NCBI RefSeq assembly: GCF_014066305.1
Contig: NW_023501060.1
Span: forward strand, 124,001 to 188,000
Length of the DNA stretch: 64,000 nt
From: Letharia columbiana
Lineage: Eukaryota > Ascomycota > Lecanoromycetes > Lecanorales > Parmeliaceae
Reading direction: 5' to 3'
This document shows positions 1 to 12,000 of this stretch, in pieces; the first letter of the stretch is position 1, and each line of letters starts with the position of its first letter. Under the pieces are notes generated by a model. That model saw only the letters and a list, made by a program, of their open reading frames with translations, was not told the origin of the DNA and made no database searches. A program made the translations under genes and the position numbers.

Positions 1-414
1 CCGATGTGGAGGAGGCATGTTTGTAGTATCTTTGAGTTTCGCTTCACCTCCCGAACCCTTCCCTCGGTCCAGGTCGGTAGGATCTGGGGTATAGTAGCTC
101 ATCCTGGGTTGGACAACATTTTCCCTGCTCCCAACCGCCTCCTTACTATGTGCCTTGGAGAATGATGGGTATGCTAAGCTTGTCTTACTTGCAAGGGCCG
201 ACTCTGTTGTGGGGCGTTTATCCAATCCTGGTACCGGCATTGATGCTCTCCGTGGCTTGGGAGCTGGTGAGGTGTTGGTAGACCTGCGCTCTGGCGGGGT
301 AGAAGCTTTGTCGCTTTTGCGGGTTGATCGTTTCGACTTGTGTCTCGACTTTTCCTTTGATCTCGGTGTATCTGGATCCCTCTCCCTTTCTTTGTCTCTT
401 AGTTTCGAAGGCAT
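1..414 (-). CDS. Basic low-complexity protein, 5' part only (runs off left edge)
   Basis: Reading the minus strand from ATG at 414 gives 138 codons with no stop before the window edge, so the 3' end is missing. The product begins MPSKLRDKERERDPDTPRSK and continues very rich in Lys, Arg, Ser, Pro and Glu, with no signal peptide or membrane segment, consistent with a disordered, perhaps nuclear, N-terminus. A shorter plus-strand frame over the same bases is rich in Leu/Ser and looks like its shadow. A CT-rich tract at about 900-955 lies on the upstream side. I do not recognise the family. The start codon is the first in the frame and could change if a 5' exon exists. Confidence 0.55.
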   Translation of the reverse strand, partial: MPSKLRDKERERDPDTPRSKEKSRHKSKRSTRKSDKASTPPERRSTNTSPAPKPRRASMPVPGLDKRPTTESALASKTSLAYPSFSKAHSKEAVGSRENVVQPRMSYYTPDPTDLDRGKGSGGEAKLKDTTNMPPPHR

Positions 415-3400
415 AGTGAGAGATGGAGAGAGGTGCGAAGAATTGGACGATGGGCTAGTTAAGCTCTAGGGCGGGGTGGAATGGTGTCAGAATTGAGAGA
501 GATATAGATGTGTGGTGGCGGATGCGGTTGGTTGCATTGTCTCACATATTTCTTGGCTGCTCAAGTAGGTGCTGCTGGCGGCGCATGGGAATGGGAAGAG
601 GAACGAATGAGACGAGATATGCAGGTGGTTCCAAGAGGGCGAAGAGCCAGTGAATTTTGCACAGTCAATGGTTATAGGGTAGTATGAATAAATGTAGCAT
701 GTAGCCAAAGGTCAGCCGATGGAAAGGATGGGTTCATGAGTTGCAGCTGTTACTGGACCAATCAAAGTCAAGTATTCTCGGTTGATGTTCTCGACTGTTG
801 ACGGCCAGCTCATGGCGCTACTCGTAGGCTTGGCATTTAGCGTAAATCCCTGCCCTGCCCATCCGCTTTAGCGCTATGCACCTCCACCCAATCTCACCCA
901 ACATCTCACACACACTCTCTTTTGTTTCTCTCTCTCTCTACTCCGTACTTATACATTGATCAATCTTCAATCACTGCTGTAGCAATTCATACCAAAGTAA
1001 GTCATGATGATTGAGGTCAAGTACTGTAATACAATACAATACAAGCAAAGACTGAGATGATTGCCGAAGTATCAAGCCATTAGCTCAGGGCAATATAGCT
1101 GAGCGGTTCATATCTACTACAGAGCCCGGGCAAGAATCGAAGCCGAGGATCGAGCCAGTCCAGAGCATTCAGCACAGACTCCAACAGAAAATGAGTCCGT
1201 GAAAGCCTGGCAATACAACATAGATAGACCATACACCATCATTTTCGCCAACAGTACGCTGTCTTGCGACATGAAGCGAAAAGCGAAAAGTCACGGAACT
1301 TCACTTTCCTCCGGATCATTGCGCATTGACACACAGCAGGCTCTGGAAAGCTGTAGTCACGAGTTCAAGCCCAAACTTCGTCATATCATGTCTTAGTATC
1401 ATGTCTTAACCTTTCCATAATAGCGGCATTTCCATTGAGCAGCAAGTCTCAGAATGAAACAATATCTTTAATCCGCATTTTTGAAATCATTCTTAGTTAA
1501 TCTGTACATGTTCAAACACATCTACCCTTTACCCCCCCCTTAACCCTCCGTGCTACAACAACTGACAGCCGTACACCCGAAGCTCCCCTCCAAACACGAT
1601 GCGGCCGTCAAGTTCCTCCCCTCCGAAGCCAACAGCACCCGCAAGAACCCAGCGACTGATCTCAAAAGGTTCTCGATAAGCTACACGACACCACAGAGCT
1701 CCAGCATATCTCCCAAGCCCCCAAAATCGAACGACCGCAGAAAAACGTCAGCGACGCAGCCATGACCAAAGAGCACCGAGGCCCCAAATCGCTCCAAGTA
1801 GCCGAACCCAAGACCCTGCTCCACGCAGCCGGCCAGTCCGTGTCCGGCAACAAAGCAGAGCTGTTAGATCGTTGAATTGGAGTAGACGACGACGATTACT
1901 CCTCCATAGACGAAGATGGCAACCGACTCCCGTCCCGACATGACCCCCCAGTATCTCCCACCCACTCCGCACCATCCCCTTTGACGGCAAAGGACTCGAC
2001 CCCGCCTCCTCCGTCGGGCACCGCATCCGACGCTTCCAAGTCAGCGCGGACCCAGGCTCCGTCTTGCCCACCGACCCAGTCCCCGTCACCATCACGATCC
2101 CGGGAGGAGTCGCGTTCTCCAGACACGTAGACATTGCGGCCAACACAGCATTTGCTGGCGGGACTCGAGTCCGTCGAGCAAGTGACCGAGACGTCATACC
2201 TTAGGGACGAGGAGATGACGCGTGCGGAGCGCGAGAACGCAGGAGAAGAAAGCGCGGAGGTATGCTGACCGTAGACGCGGCGGTCGTCGGCTAGAGGGAA
2301 GGGTCCGGACGTCGGGGAGAACCAGGTCGTGAGGATCCGGTGCGAGGGGATGCGGCAGATGGGGGTTCCGTGTTCGCGGGGGATGACGTGCGGGATGTTT
2401 GGTTTGCTACGGGCGGGGCGCCCAGGTGCGGGGATGTGATGTGGCCGTGGCTTGGACTGGGAGAGGGGGTTCGGAAGCCGGAATGGGGAGCGGTGTCGGT
2501 GAGTATCCGATACGGACGGAACGGTAGCATCATGTGCCGGCAAAGCACAGCATACATAAGTAGCTCATCAGAAGCTCTCTCGCACGAATGACTCAGAGCC
2601 AAGCTGCCCGGTTCGTGCCCCCAAACTTTTTTTCAACAGCGAGACCAGAGACCCAACCTATCATCCATCAACCGTAAAAGAGTCTACCCACATTCACCAT
2701 TCACCACCCCCCAGCGCCAAAATCCAGCACCTTTCCCTTCCCCCCCATCCCCAGCCCCCAACACCGCTCATTCCCAGTGCCCCAACCGCCCCGATCCATC
2801 CCCACACCCCCAATCGCAACCCCTACCTCTCAGCCACAAGCACGGACCTCGAAGTCCTCCGATCCTTCCCATACCCACAGCGATTCCACCTTCATCCTCG
2901 ATTGCCCAATCCGATTCATCCAGCGCGACATTGCAGCGTTCGTTGTCGCATCTCATCACTTGCGGTCTAGGACCGGGGGGGTGGTGGTGGGGCTGGCTCT
3001 TTTGAGGAGGAGGGGGAGGAACCCATGGTGTCTACGTTGGGCCGTTGTATGATCGGATGTGGGTTCCTTGACGTCTTTGGCTGTGGTGCGTGTGTTGGCG
3101 GAGACGTTGGGTTTCTGTGAGTCGGACGCGTGGGTCAGGAGTGAGAGAAAAGGCATTGTTTTGGGTGAGAGAGATAGCGAAGGATCTTACCTCTCGGATG
3201 TTCTATATGGGAATGATGGCGGTGGATGCGAGATAAAGGGGAGGAATGCGTAGCGCATTGCCATCTATAAAAAGGGGCAAAACGGTTGCGATAATGCAGT
3301 AAAGATTCCAGAGATTTGGATAACAAAGGCCAAATTTGGAACAAGAACCAGGTGGCGAAAGCTTGTTTGCGAGACAATGAAAGTTTATCAGAGCGTGATG

Positions 3401-3557
3401 AAGCAACGATAATAATGAACCTATGCCGCGGTCGTAGGTTTCTAGCCAAAGAGATATTATTCTCGAGGGGATCAAGACGCCTCGCCATCTTGATATGCCT
3501 GCCTGAAAGGCTTGAAATCTGGTTTGAGATACGGCTACTAGGTTTTCCTCGGCGAGC
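415..3557. other. 3.1-kb region without a confident gene; possible decayed coding segment at 1550-2290
   Basis: No recognisable family is encoded. Between about 1550 and 2290 the plus strand shows protein-like stretches that move between all three frames and are interrupted by stops, for example an acidic piece DDDDYSSIDEDGNRLPS near 1880-1930 and a piece SYLRDEEMTRAERENAGEES near 2200-2255. This could be a pseudogene or exons I cannot join. Longer minus-strand open frames over 1748-2602 read as shadows. 2640-2830 is C-rich and 900-960 is CT-rich. No RNA gene was recognised. Confidence 0.3.
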
Positions 3558-5464
3558 TCAAGCAGTGAGGCCTGCAGAGTCATGCTGCCGTGGCTCACCG
3601 GCTGCTTCAAAGTGCCCGTTGGTGATCCCGATCGCCTGCGACGATGACCCAGCAGGACCCCATGTGACATTATGACTTCTTCCAATCATGTAATCTATAG
3701 TCGAGTTGTCATAATCCCACTCGAACGTTACTTGATTGGGTAGCAGTTGGTCATGCAGTCGTGGCTGCTTCAGTGCTTGATGCACTGTCATCTTCCGCTC
3801 AAGGATATTGAGCGCAGTTTGGATGACGGTGGTGATGATACGTGATCCACCTGAAGCGCCAAGGATCGCAAACAAAGTGCCATTGGCGGATTCGGCCATG
3901 ATGGGTGTGATGGATGACATTGATCGTTTGTTCGGCCGGACATAGTTGGCTGGAGAAGGATAGTACCCAAAGACGTTGGAGATATTGGGAACAGAGAAGT
4001 CTGCCATTTGATCGTTCATTATGACTCCTGTCTCTGGTACCATTACCCCAGAGCCAAAGAAGAGGTTGACAGTGGTGGTCATGGAGATGGCCATCCCAGA
4101 TGCGTCCGCAGTGGCAATATGGGAAGTACCATGGTTCTCATGGCTCTCGAAGCCATCCGGATCATAATCTGAGACATTGAGCGTGTGTCTGTCGGATATT
4201 CTGGCCCTGATTTCATCGGCGGAAGTCTGGTCGAGCATTCCGGCTTCGTAGGCGGTAATACCATCCACGAAGTCCGGATCTCCTAAGCTCGCTCTCTTTC
4301 CGTATCCAAATCTTATAGCTTCATCCAATCTGTGGGTGCTCAGATTCATCGTGTGTCTCTGTCCAAAATCTTCATATCCCTCTAGGACCTTCATCACGCT
4401 CAAAGCTACTGCACCTGAAGCAGGTGCACCGCATCCATGGAGACGAAAGCCTTTGTATTCGATCTGTACTGGCGTCCTCGATATTATTCTGTATTTTGCC
4501 AGGTCTTCCATGGTCATTGATCCATTGGTTTCATGTAACGCACGGATCGTAGCCTCTGCCAATTGGCCTTCATAAAAGGCATCTGGTCCTGATACCGCGA
4601 TGGCCTCCAATGTACGTGCATAGCGCTTGCGGGTCATAACATCTCCTGCCTCGACTCTTGTGCCATTCGGAGCAAAGTCTTCCGCCCATGTCGGCTCTTT
4701 GCTGAGGAAGTCGTAGCCATAGTATGCAGTGGTAAGTGCCATCGCTTTTGCAAAGTCTCTGCCGACAATGAATCCATCCCGTGCAAGATTGATGGCCGGC
4801 TGAACCAGCGTAGACCAGGGAAGGAAGCCATGGTTTTCATGGATATAGTGAAGGCCTTTGATCTCGCCGGGGACTCCACTGCAATACCTTAGCCACAGAA
4901 CTGAAGTATTAGCGGTGTCAAAATACCTTGCTAAACCACCAAAGACCGATCCAAGGACATTGTTCTTATACATATCTCGGAAAGCTGCGGCAGGCGCGGT
5001 CTCTCGAAAGTCGACGGACTCATAGCTGCCATTCGCCGATCGAACAAGGGCGAAGCCACCTCCTCCTAGTCCGCTATGATGGCAATCTGGCTACATTCAG
5101 CTCCGCCGCACTGTTTCGGGGGAGGGGTTGCTGACCAACCACGCCAATGCACAGAGTGGTTCCTACAAGCTGTCCCGACCGTCAGCTATGCCAGCGGAAA
5201 AGAAGATTCACCACTTACAGCGTCAGCAGCATTGCCGCCAGCCTTCAGCAAATCAATGCCTATCTGGCTGCAAACTCTGTTCTCAGAGGCGACAGCGCCG
5301 AGTCGGTCATGCTTTGTTTGTTGAGCTTGAAGGTCAAGTAAAGCCTGAGGCGGCGCGAAGCCTGCACACGAGAGACTGAGAAGGGAACATATCGAGGTGA
5401 TATACCCAATCCTCCGCCAAGTGCAACGAGTCATTTCATACAGGGAAGTTGTATAGAAAAACAC
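3558..5464 (-). CDS. Gamma-glutamyltransferase (glutathione hydrolase), four exons
   Basis: Exons on the minus strand: 5464-5219, 5169-5136, 5086-4927 and 4878-3558. The introns are 48-49 bp with GT-AG ends, and the joined frame is 586 residues. The N-terminus has a short hydrophobic segment (about residues 18-36) that could be a signal peptide or anchor. The family core is clear: GGNAADA near residue 77-82, SGLGGGGF, then SGVPGEI across the third intron. The motif ENHGTSHIATADASG contains the presumed autocleavage and catalytic threonine, about T398, and GASGGSRI follows. Members of this family transfer or hydrolyse the gamma-glutamyl group of glutathione at the cell surface, vacuole or outside the cell. 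The length is normal and no key residue seems lost. The tail is low in homology-like content but in frame. Confidence 0.9.
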
Positions 5465-6812
5465 AACCTAGGAGCGCAGAGCGATAAGACAGCCCTTGTG
5501 GTAAGGCTGAGACGCGTCTACCTTATCAAGCGCGCGTCACCCGAAATGTTCAAAAATAGAGTACCAATTCGCTCCAGGGCTCCGAACTCATTATCAAAAC
5601 ATTGGTCTTTCTCACATCTCCGGTCGAAATAGGATATGTCTGTTCTGCAGCGACGCTGCAAGGGAAGCCGCTATGATTCGTCGTTCCCAGCTGCGTAATG
5701 GCTCTATAGGGATTACCTATGCTGGCATGTATCATTGCAGATATCGCTCTCGCCCGCGTATGAATGAGGGGGTTGTCTAGCTGCAAAACATGATGGAGAA
5801 GGGCGGAAGCGTCTACCATTACGCTCACAGTCACAGTAGCAGGTACCTTTAATCATCAGAGCAGCACTCTGAGTTTGTGTTACTCTGTTCTACTCTACCG
5901 TCCTACCACGAGCGTCACCCCACCAATATCGAACATGATCGAGAATCGATGAAACGGCTACAGAATGAGGAGGCAGAACACTACACGGGCGGAGATACCG
6001 GAAGGGGGCCAAAGCGTTGACGGCGAGAGTGGCTATCGTGCGCGACTCTCCGTCTTGGGCCCCGGGGCTTCAAAGTTTCGTCTGATATCGACGCATATCC
6101 ATATTGTCAAATGTCCGCCGAGATCTGGCATCTTTCAAGTTTCAGCACGGCGTGACCCATCTCACTTGGACATCGTCATCAATTGTATGCTCGCAGTTAA
6201 AGCATCCCACATTTGATGACCGAAGCTGCCATTTGCAATGCTCGTCTCCTTGTACCGTTTGGCCTTCTAACGAGAACCTGCTTTCTGTGTCCGCAAGAGG
6301 CAGCCGTTAATTGAGCCTGATCGCCCGCCTTTTCGTGCCAGCAGGTCGCTTTTACCTTGTATTTCCAGCATCATCAAAGTAGGGTGACAATTGGCTCTAG
6401 ATTTACGTCTGTATCTTATTGGCCAAGGCATGTGGCTACACTGTGGTGCTTGTCATGCGATGTTCAAATGGTCATTTGCTCTCTGGACTGACGCCTTGCT
6501 CTAGGTAAGAGGGATGACACCTTTCTGACTATGACTGCGAAGGATATAATTAGATTGCTGAGTCACGCTCCGCAGGAAGCCTCTGCATGAAAGATCAGTA
6601 TACACAGAGCGGTCAGCGATGCTACCAGATTCGCTTTTACCTTTGAGAATCAGCATTGCAGCGACGACGAGTTCTGTAGTTAAGGCACAAAAGAATTGAA
6701 CTCGATCGAGTTTACGGATCTGCATAATCTATCCAGTCATGGTGAATAAGCCTGTGTCGCACGGAGAACCCCCAACAGTCACAATGGAATGAGCGCGCCC
6801 CTCCACCGACTG
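5465..6812. other. Intergenic region upstream of the gamma-glutamyltransferase
   Basis: No convincing gene. A 94-codon minus-strand frame at 5550-5834 has no recognisable motif. The segment carries one copy of a dispersed motif at 5519-5553, annotated separately, and otherwise ordinary base composition. 6300-6800 shows nothing that I can support. Confidence 0.4.
5519..5553 (+). repeat. Dispersed 35-bp motif, copy 1
   Basis: Contains CTTATCAAGCGCGCGTCAC, identical over 22 bp to a second copy at 25754-25775 and similar for 13 more bases (9 of 13 match). It lies about 55 bp upstream of the gamma-glutamyltransferase start. It could be a shared promoter element or the residue of an inserted repeat. 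Confidence 0.55.
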
Positions 6813-8106
6813 TCATCTGCCGAGCTGCAGGTTTCCCATCATTGAAGATACGTTGATAGGATGTGCTGAAGCAGGAGAAGCTGGCACCCCCACTTGCCCG
6901 GCGCTTGTTCCAGCAGGTTTGACTTCTTTGTCCTTGAACCATCGGGCTCCTCTTAGCGCATTCTTCTGTATTTGCCAAACAGGTTCCCCTAACTCAATCA
7001 GCCGTTCACCAAAGCTCGCAAGAAGACCCGACACTTCCTCCTCTTGCACGTGCTCCTCAACGAAGTCTGGGGGATTTTGACAATCTTCGTCCGTGGAAAC
7101 TGGAAACGTTGCGTTCTTCCAAGCCGCTTTCCACTCATTGATAGCAGCCAATGCTTCTGGATGATGAGGCTGCACGTTCTTAGCGATGAGGTAGAACGAG
7201 CCTCTTGTTTTGTGACTTGTGACTGGCTTGAACAATTCAATCTGGGAGATTGCATCGAACAGGCTGAGTAATTTCATCGTCCTCCACAGCTCGACTTTGT
7301 GAAGCAGCACGATGAAAGTCCCGCCAGGCTTGATACGCTGCATTGCCAGTATGAGTTGACTACACGACAACCGTCCAGCCTCGCGGCGTTGACGATAACT
7401 TGCGATATGCGGTGCGTGTGTACGCAAGACCTGGCCATCGCAGAACACAAGGTCGAATGATTTCGTAGCCCAAGGTCGTTCGAGGGAGAAGTTCAAGACG
7501 TCCGGATGACCCTCTGGGATATCTGTTACGCCATATTCCGCTGTTAGCATTGTGATGTCGGCCAACTGGACATCGACGCGTGGATCAATGCGGCCGTTGG
7601 GTATCAGTAGTTGATGGCCACCGAGAGACTCGGGCAGTGTTATACCGGAGACACACGCATGCGGAGAGTATTTCAGCGCCGATGCGCTATAGCCGCCCGG
7701 GGCCATGCAAATATCAAGGACTTCTGCATGGGGTCCGGGAAGACTTAGAGCCCCAGAGGCCGCTTGAAGCTCGTCTCCAATCCGCTGCATTAGGTTATAA
7801 AAGCCTTTTCGTACCGAGTAGGACGCTTCATCCGCGTCTCGCCGCTGCTTTTGAAAGTGCTTGTCGCCTCGCGGATTGTTCCATCCCTGCCAAATGCTAT
7901 CAATATCGCCTTTCATGCAGTACGAGAGTTGTGTGCGAGGGGTCTCGGGTCGTGAGCTTACTTACTTCTTCTCTCAGCTCTGCTAGTTCGCGGAATATTC
8001 TTGAGTGAGCGATCAGAAAGGTGGATATGAGTCGGTCCGGCGGATCTGACTCTCGAGAGCGTGTATCATTGATCAGTGGCACGGTATTTGCAAGATTATC
8101 ACCCAT
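6813..8106 (-). CDS. FtsJ-like (RrmJ fold) methyltransferase domain protein, two exons
   Basis: Exons 8106-7966 and 7886-6813 with a 79-bp GTAAGT...CAG intron give 404 residues. The exon junction joins ...ELREE to GWNNPRGDKHF in frame. The S-adenosylmethionine motif is VLDICMAPGGYSAS at about residues 103-116. Of the K-D-K-E tetrad usual for FtsJ 2'-O-methyltransferases, K (about 74), D (about 197, in LVFCDG) and K (about 244, in LLHKVELW) are in place. The fourth position reads SFYLIAKN, where an acidic residue is expected. The protein may methylate RNA 2'-OH groups, or it may be a divergent fungal branch with another substrate. The 47-residue first exon has no known domain. It shares its strand with the gamma-glutamyltransferase but lies 1.3 kb away. 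Confidence 0.75.
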
Positions 8107-8969
8107 GTTTGAGATTTAGAACGCGTAGCTACGACACTGCCGGTGCGTGAACAAGACAGAAGACCGGGACCTATTTCTGAAAATGAGGGGAGCGACTGAG
8201 CCCTATAGCCTTGTGAGAAATACAAGTTACCACAATTCTGGAAGTTTCCATGCATATCATGTCCTTGGGCTAATCTCAAGGAAGGCTGCCTACGCTGATC
8301 TTACCTCAAGGGCTTTCATGCATTACACCCCTGTTCGATACATGTACACTCCGTCAAATCGATAATGTGTCAGCTATTTTGGCCCAGCAACCTTGACCTG
8401 CATTCGAAAATCTTTCACACCGGTGACTGTTGGAGGAGTCGAGTTCGTCCCCTATAGAATCATCTTAAAAACGCAACAACTTTAATACGTATATATCAAA
8501 CAAGTGTTTCACATCTTTGCATGTGTTCGCTCATTCATGTCCCTGAAGAGTTTGTCACCAATTAGAAAAGTAAAAAGTGTGACATGGCAATCGCAACAAT
8601 GCATTGCACTCCTCTACAGAGTAATAGAGAAACCTTCACCTAAGTAAGGGCTCATCTGATATGTATCCTCTAAATCTTTCCCAGGGCGCATCTCCTATTC
8701 GACTGCCTATTACTCCGATGACCGCAAAGACCAAGTCGACCTGAAGTTGTGTACATGCATGGAGACTGGGTGTACTCCGCACACGTATGAGATGCCAAGT
8801 TTCATTGGGGATAGAGAGCTTCTTCGAGTGCTGCCCCTAAGATTCCCGATTCCCGATTGCGTATGAGAGGTTGGATGGATCCGTAGTTTCAGTGATACGT
8901 ATCAGTTGGAATGATACGATCCCTTGGCGAGGGGAGGAAGAGCGAGTCAAAGCTCTCTTGCCTCAGTCC
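8107..8969. other. Intergenic region up to the edge of the AT-rich element
   Basis: Ordinary base composition with no open frame that looks real. Composition stays normal up to about 9060 and then collapses to AT-rich, just inside the hairpin-bearing terminal repeat. Confidence 0.4.
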
Positions 8970-9041
8970 CTTAGACCTGCCAAGATCGCTAAGCCCCTTC
9001 GGGTTAGCCTGCTGACTTCGCAGCTAAACGGCGGCAGGTCT
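8970..9041. repeat. Left terminal repeat of the AT-rich element, hairpin-forming
   Basis: GC-richer than the interior. It contains GCTAAGCCCCTTCGGGTTAGC (ends GCTAA/TTAGC pair) and is itself enclosed by AGACCTGCC at 8973-8981 and its exact reverse complement GGCAGGTCT at 9033-9041. Confidence 0.6.
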
Positions 9042-12000
9042 GAGTGCAAAACCCCGTAATCTTACTAGATCCGCGTTATTTTCGCGTACGCCTTATATAA
9101 ATTTTTGAGTTATATTTTTTCTTTATTAATATCTATCTTCGCGATATAATTATAATTATCTTATAATTATTATAATACATTACGCTATATAAACTAATAC
9201 TTTTATATATATTCTATTAAATACGCTATTTTAAAATATTATATAACTCGAATATCGCGATATTAATATATATAATTAAAAAATATCTAAATTAGCGTAG
9301 AATTTCGACTCTTAGTATAATATCTAATATTATTAATTAACTTTAATTCTTTACTATCGATAGTTAGTATTAATAGTATAATTCTTTAAAAAGTATATTT
9401 AATCGTAATATCTAACTCGATTATAGTAATTTAATACTTAAAGTTATTTTATAAATAATCGCGTATTAATTAACGATGAGAATAAATGTTTTCGAGGAAT
9501 ATATAAGTTAAGAGTATATCGAGGGCGTCGTTATAAATTATTTCGAAGTGAAATTAAAGGAGAAGTAATAAGAAACGTTAAGTATATTAATAAATAAGAT
9601 AAAGAATCTAATTTTAATTACGAAGACGGGATTCGAAAAGAGTATTATCTTTTAATTTATACTACTACTTTTTATATTATTTAAAATAACTTTAATTATT
9701 ATATCTTTAAATATTTTATTAGATAAGTAATACGCTAAGTTAAGTCGTATATCTAAATATTAATTATTTATTCTAAATAGCGATAGTAATAATTCTATTA
9801 ATATCGTAGCTATACGCTTTAATTAATTTATATATAATAAGATTAGCGTTAGCTTTATCTTAATAGAAAGCTTACTTATATAGTCTTTATAAATTCGAAA
9901 ATTACTATTAAAGTAGAGTTTAATATCGATATATTACGATATTTCAGCTTTTTTTCGAATCTATATTTATTAGCTATTAATAAGATATATCTAATTAACG
10001 AATAATAGATCTTTCGATTAACGTACTTTAATCTTAAGATTCTTCGTATACGATTATCAGATTGAATTCCGCTCTTAAATATATCAGCAATAGTTAACGT
10101 AAAAATACTCGAGATTATACGAGATTAATATTATTTTACTAAAGATATGGTTATTATAAAGACGCCGCTCGATCGACTAGAAATATATCTATAATTAAGT
10201 CTTATCTATTATTCTCTAAATAATATACTCGATCTCTAATATCTTCTCTCGCCGAAAATTGTTACTCTAGAGAATATCTCGAAAATAATTATCTTTATAG
10301 ATTTTATAAAGGCCGTTATAGATGCGTATAAATGAATACGAATCTAAATACGAATATTATTTTATTTAATCGAGTATAATAAGTTAATTATATCCTATTT
10401 CGCGCTTATAACGAAGCGTAATAAAGATAATATCGCGACGCGCTTCGGTATACTATTAGAGTAATATTTATCGCTATATATTATTATTATAATAAACGTC
10501 TATAGAATAGAGGTTAATAATCTAGATATTTAGAGAGTCGTTTAGTGGCTACTATCGTCGTCTATTTAGAAAGTATATTAACGTTTAAATCGCGCTATAC
10601 GCTATAATCGCGAGTAAGCGTAATTTACTCTACTATATTTATCTTAATACGTAAGTCTTAAAAGTAATATAATTATAGCCGAGAATAATACGGTAATAGA
10701 GACTCTTTCTAAATTAAAGAAATTATGTGTAAATTATACGAAGGCTAATCGACGAGCTCGAATAATATCTAAATTATATAATCTTATTAATGTATTTACT
10801 AAGAACTATATTCGTAATATTAGTCTTAAATTTTTCGATAATAAGAAGTATAGATAGCTAGATTATATTAAGTCTTTTTTATATTATTTAACTTATAATT
10901 CGAAGTTATAAACGCTTATAAATATTTATATCGAGTTAAATAAATTAGCGAATAAGAACTCGCTTATATAATTTTAATTTATTTCTAAATTTAATATATA
11001 AAGGGAGTATAAGACGAGTAAAAAGTTTATCGATTCTTATATACGCTTTTTTCTATTATTAATAATACTTAATAAAGTATTAGAAGATTTAGCGATATAG
11101 GCGAAATATATTTATAATAAAAAGATTATACAATAGTAAATTGGCGGTAAATAGCCTAAACTTTTACTATACTATTCGAAGATCTTAGAGATTCTAAAGT
11201 AAAGGCGAGTAATAAACTCTAATTAAGAAGAAATATTCGATATGTAAATACTTTAAAACGATATAAAGCGAAAGCGATATCTAGATCTACGCGTAAATAT
11301 AAAGTAGATTAATTTCGATAAGCGGCGGGATAGTTAAATAATCGATTATAAATATAAAGATATTATTATAATAAAAGCTAAAAAAATAACTATAAAAAAG
11401 ATATATAATATTATTAATAATACGAGTATAAAGAGTAGTAATCTTAGCGAGAAGATAGTAAGATTAAAGTAATTAGTTAAAACTATAGAAAAGAGAGATA
11501 AGTAGACTATCGATAGTTAAGTCGATAAGTCTTATAATAAAGAAGGTTTAGTATTAAGAGAAAGCCTAGGGAAAAAAGCGAAAAGATTAATAAGATAATT
11601 AATAACGCCGCGGCGGGTATAATAATCACTATAGAAACTATCGATGAATAAATATACAAAGTTATTATCGACTTAATCTTATAAATATCGCGAGATTTCT
11701 ACGCGATATCGTAAGTAAGTAAAAGACGATAAACCCGCGTAATATAAATTTATCGTCTATTTATAATAAGCGTAGATCTTATCTTAAGAATTAAGAGCTA
11801 AAATTAAAATTATCGGGCTATTAAATATGAAGATATCTACGATAATAGAATTCGGGGGAAGGTCGCCCTTCTAATTATTATTATTTATTATCGAGAAGCC
11901 TTAAACGTAGCGCTTATTATACTTAGATATATTTCTACTTAAGCGATTAAATTTTAAATAAAATAAATTAACTATTAAATTTAGAGAGAATCTATCTTTT

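Noticed and set aside
1081..1160. tRNA-like string TAGCTCAGGGCAATATAGCT
   Set aside because: The D-arm resemblance is not followed by a matching anticodon arm, T-loop and acceptor pairing.
1748..2602. Long minus-strand open frames of 103-215 codons
   Set aside because: They overlap one another in different frames in GC-rich DNA, have atypical composition, and lie opposite protein-like plus-strand pieces.
3135..3685. Overlapping frames of 117, 119 and 160 codons on both strands
   Set aside because: No motif and mutual overlap. Part covers the last coding bases of the gamma-glutamyltransferase.
5550..5834. 94-codon minus-strand frame
   Set aside because: No recognisable domain and no support beyond being open.
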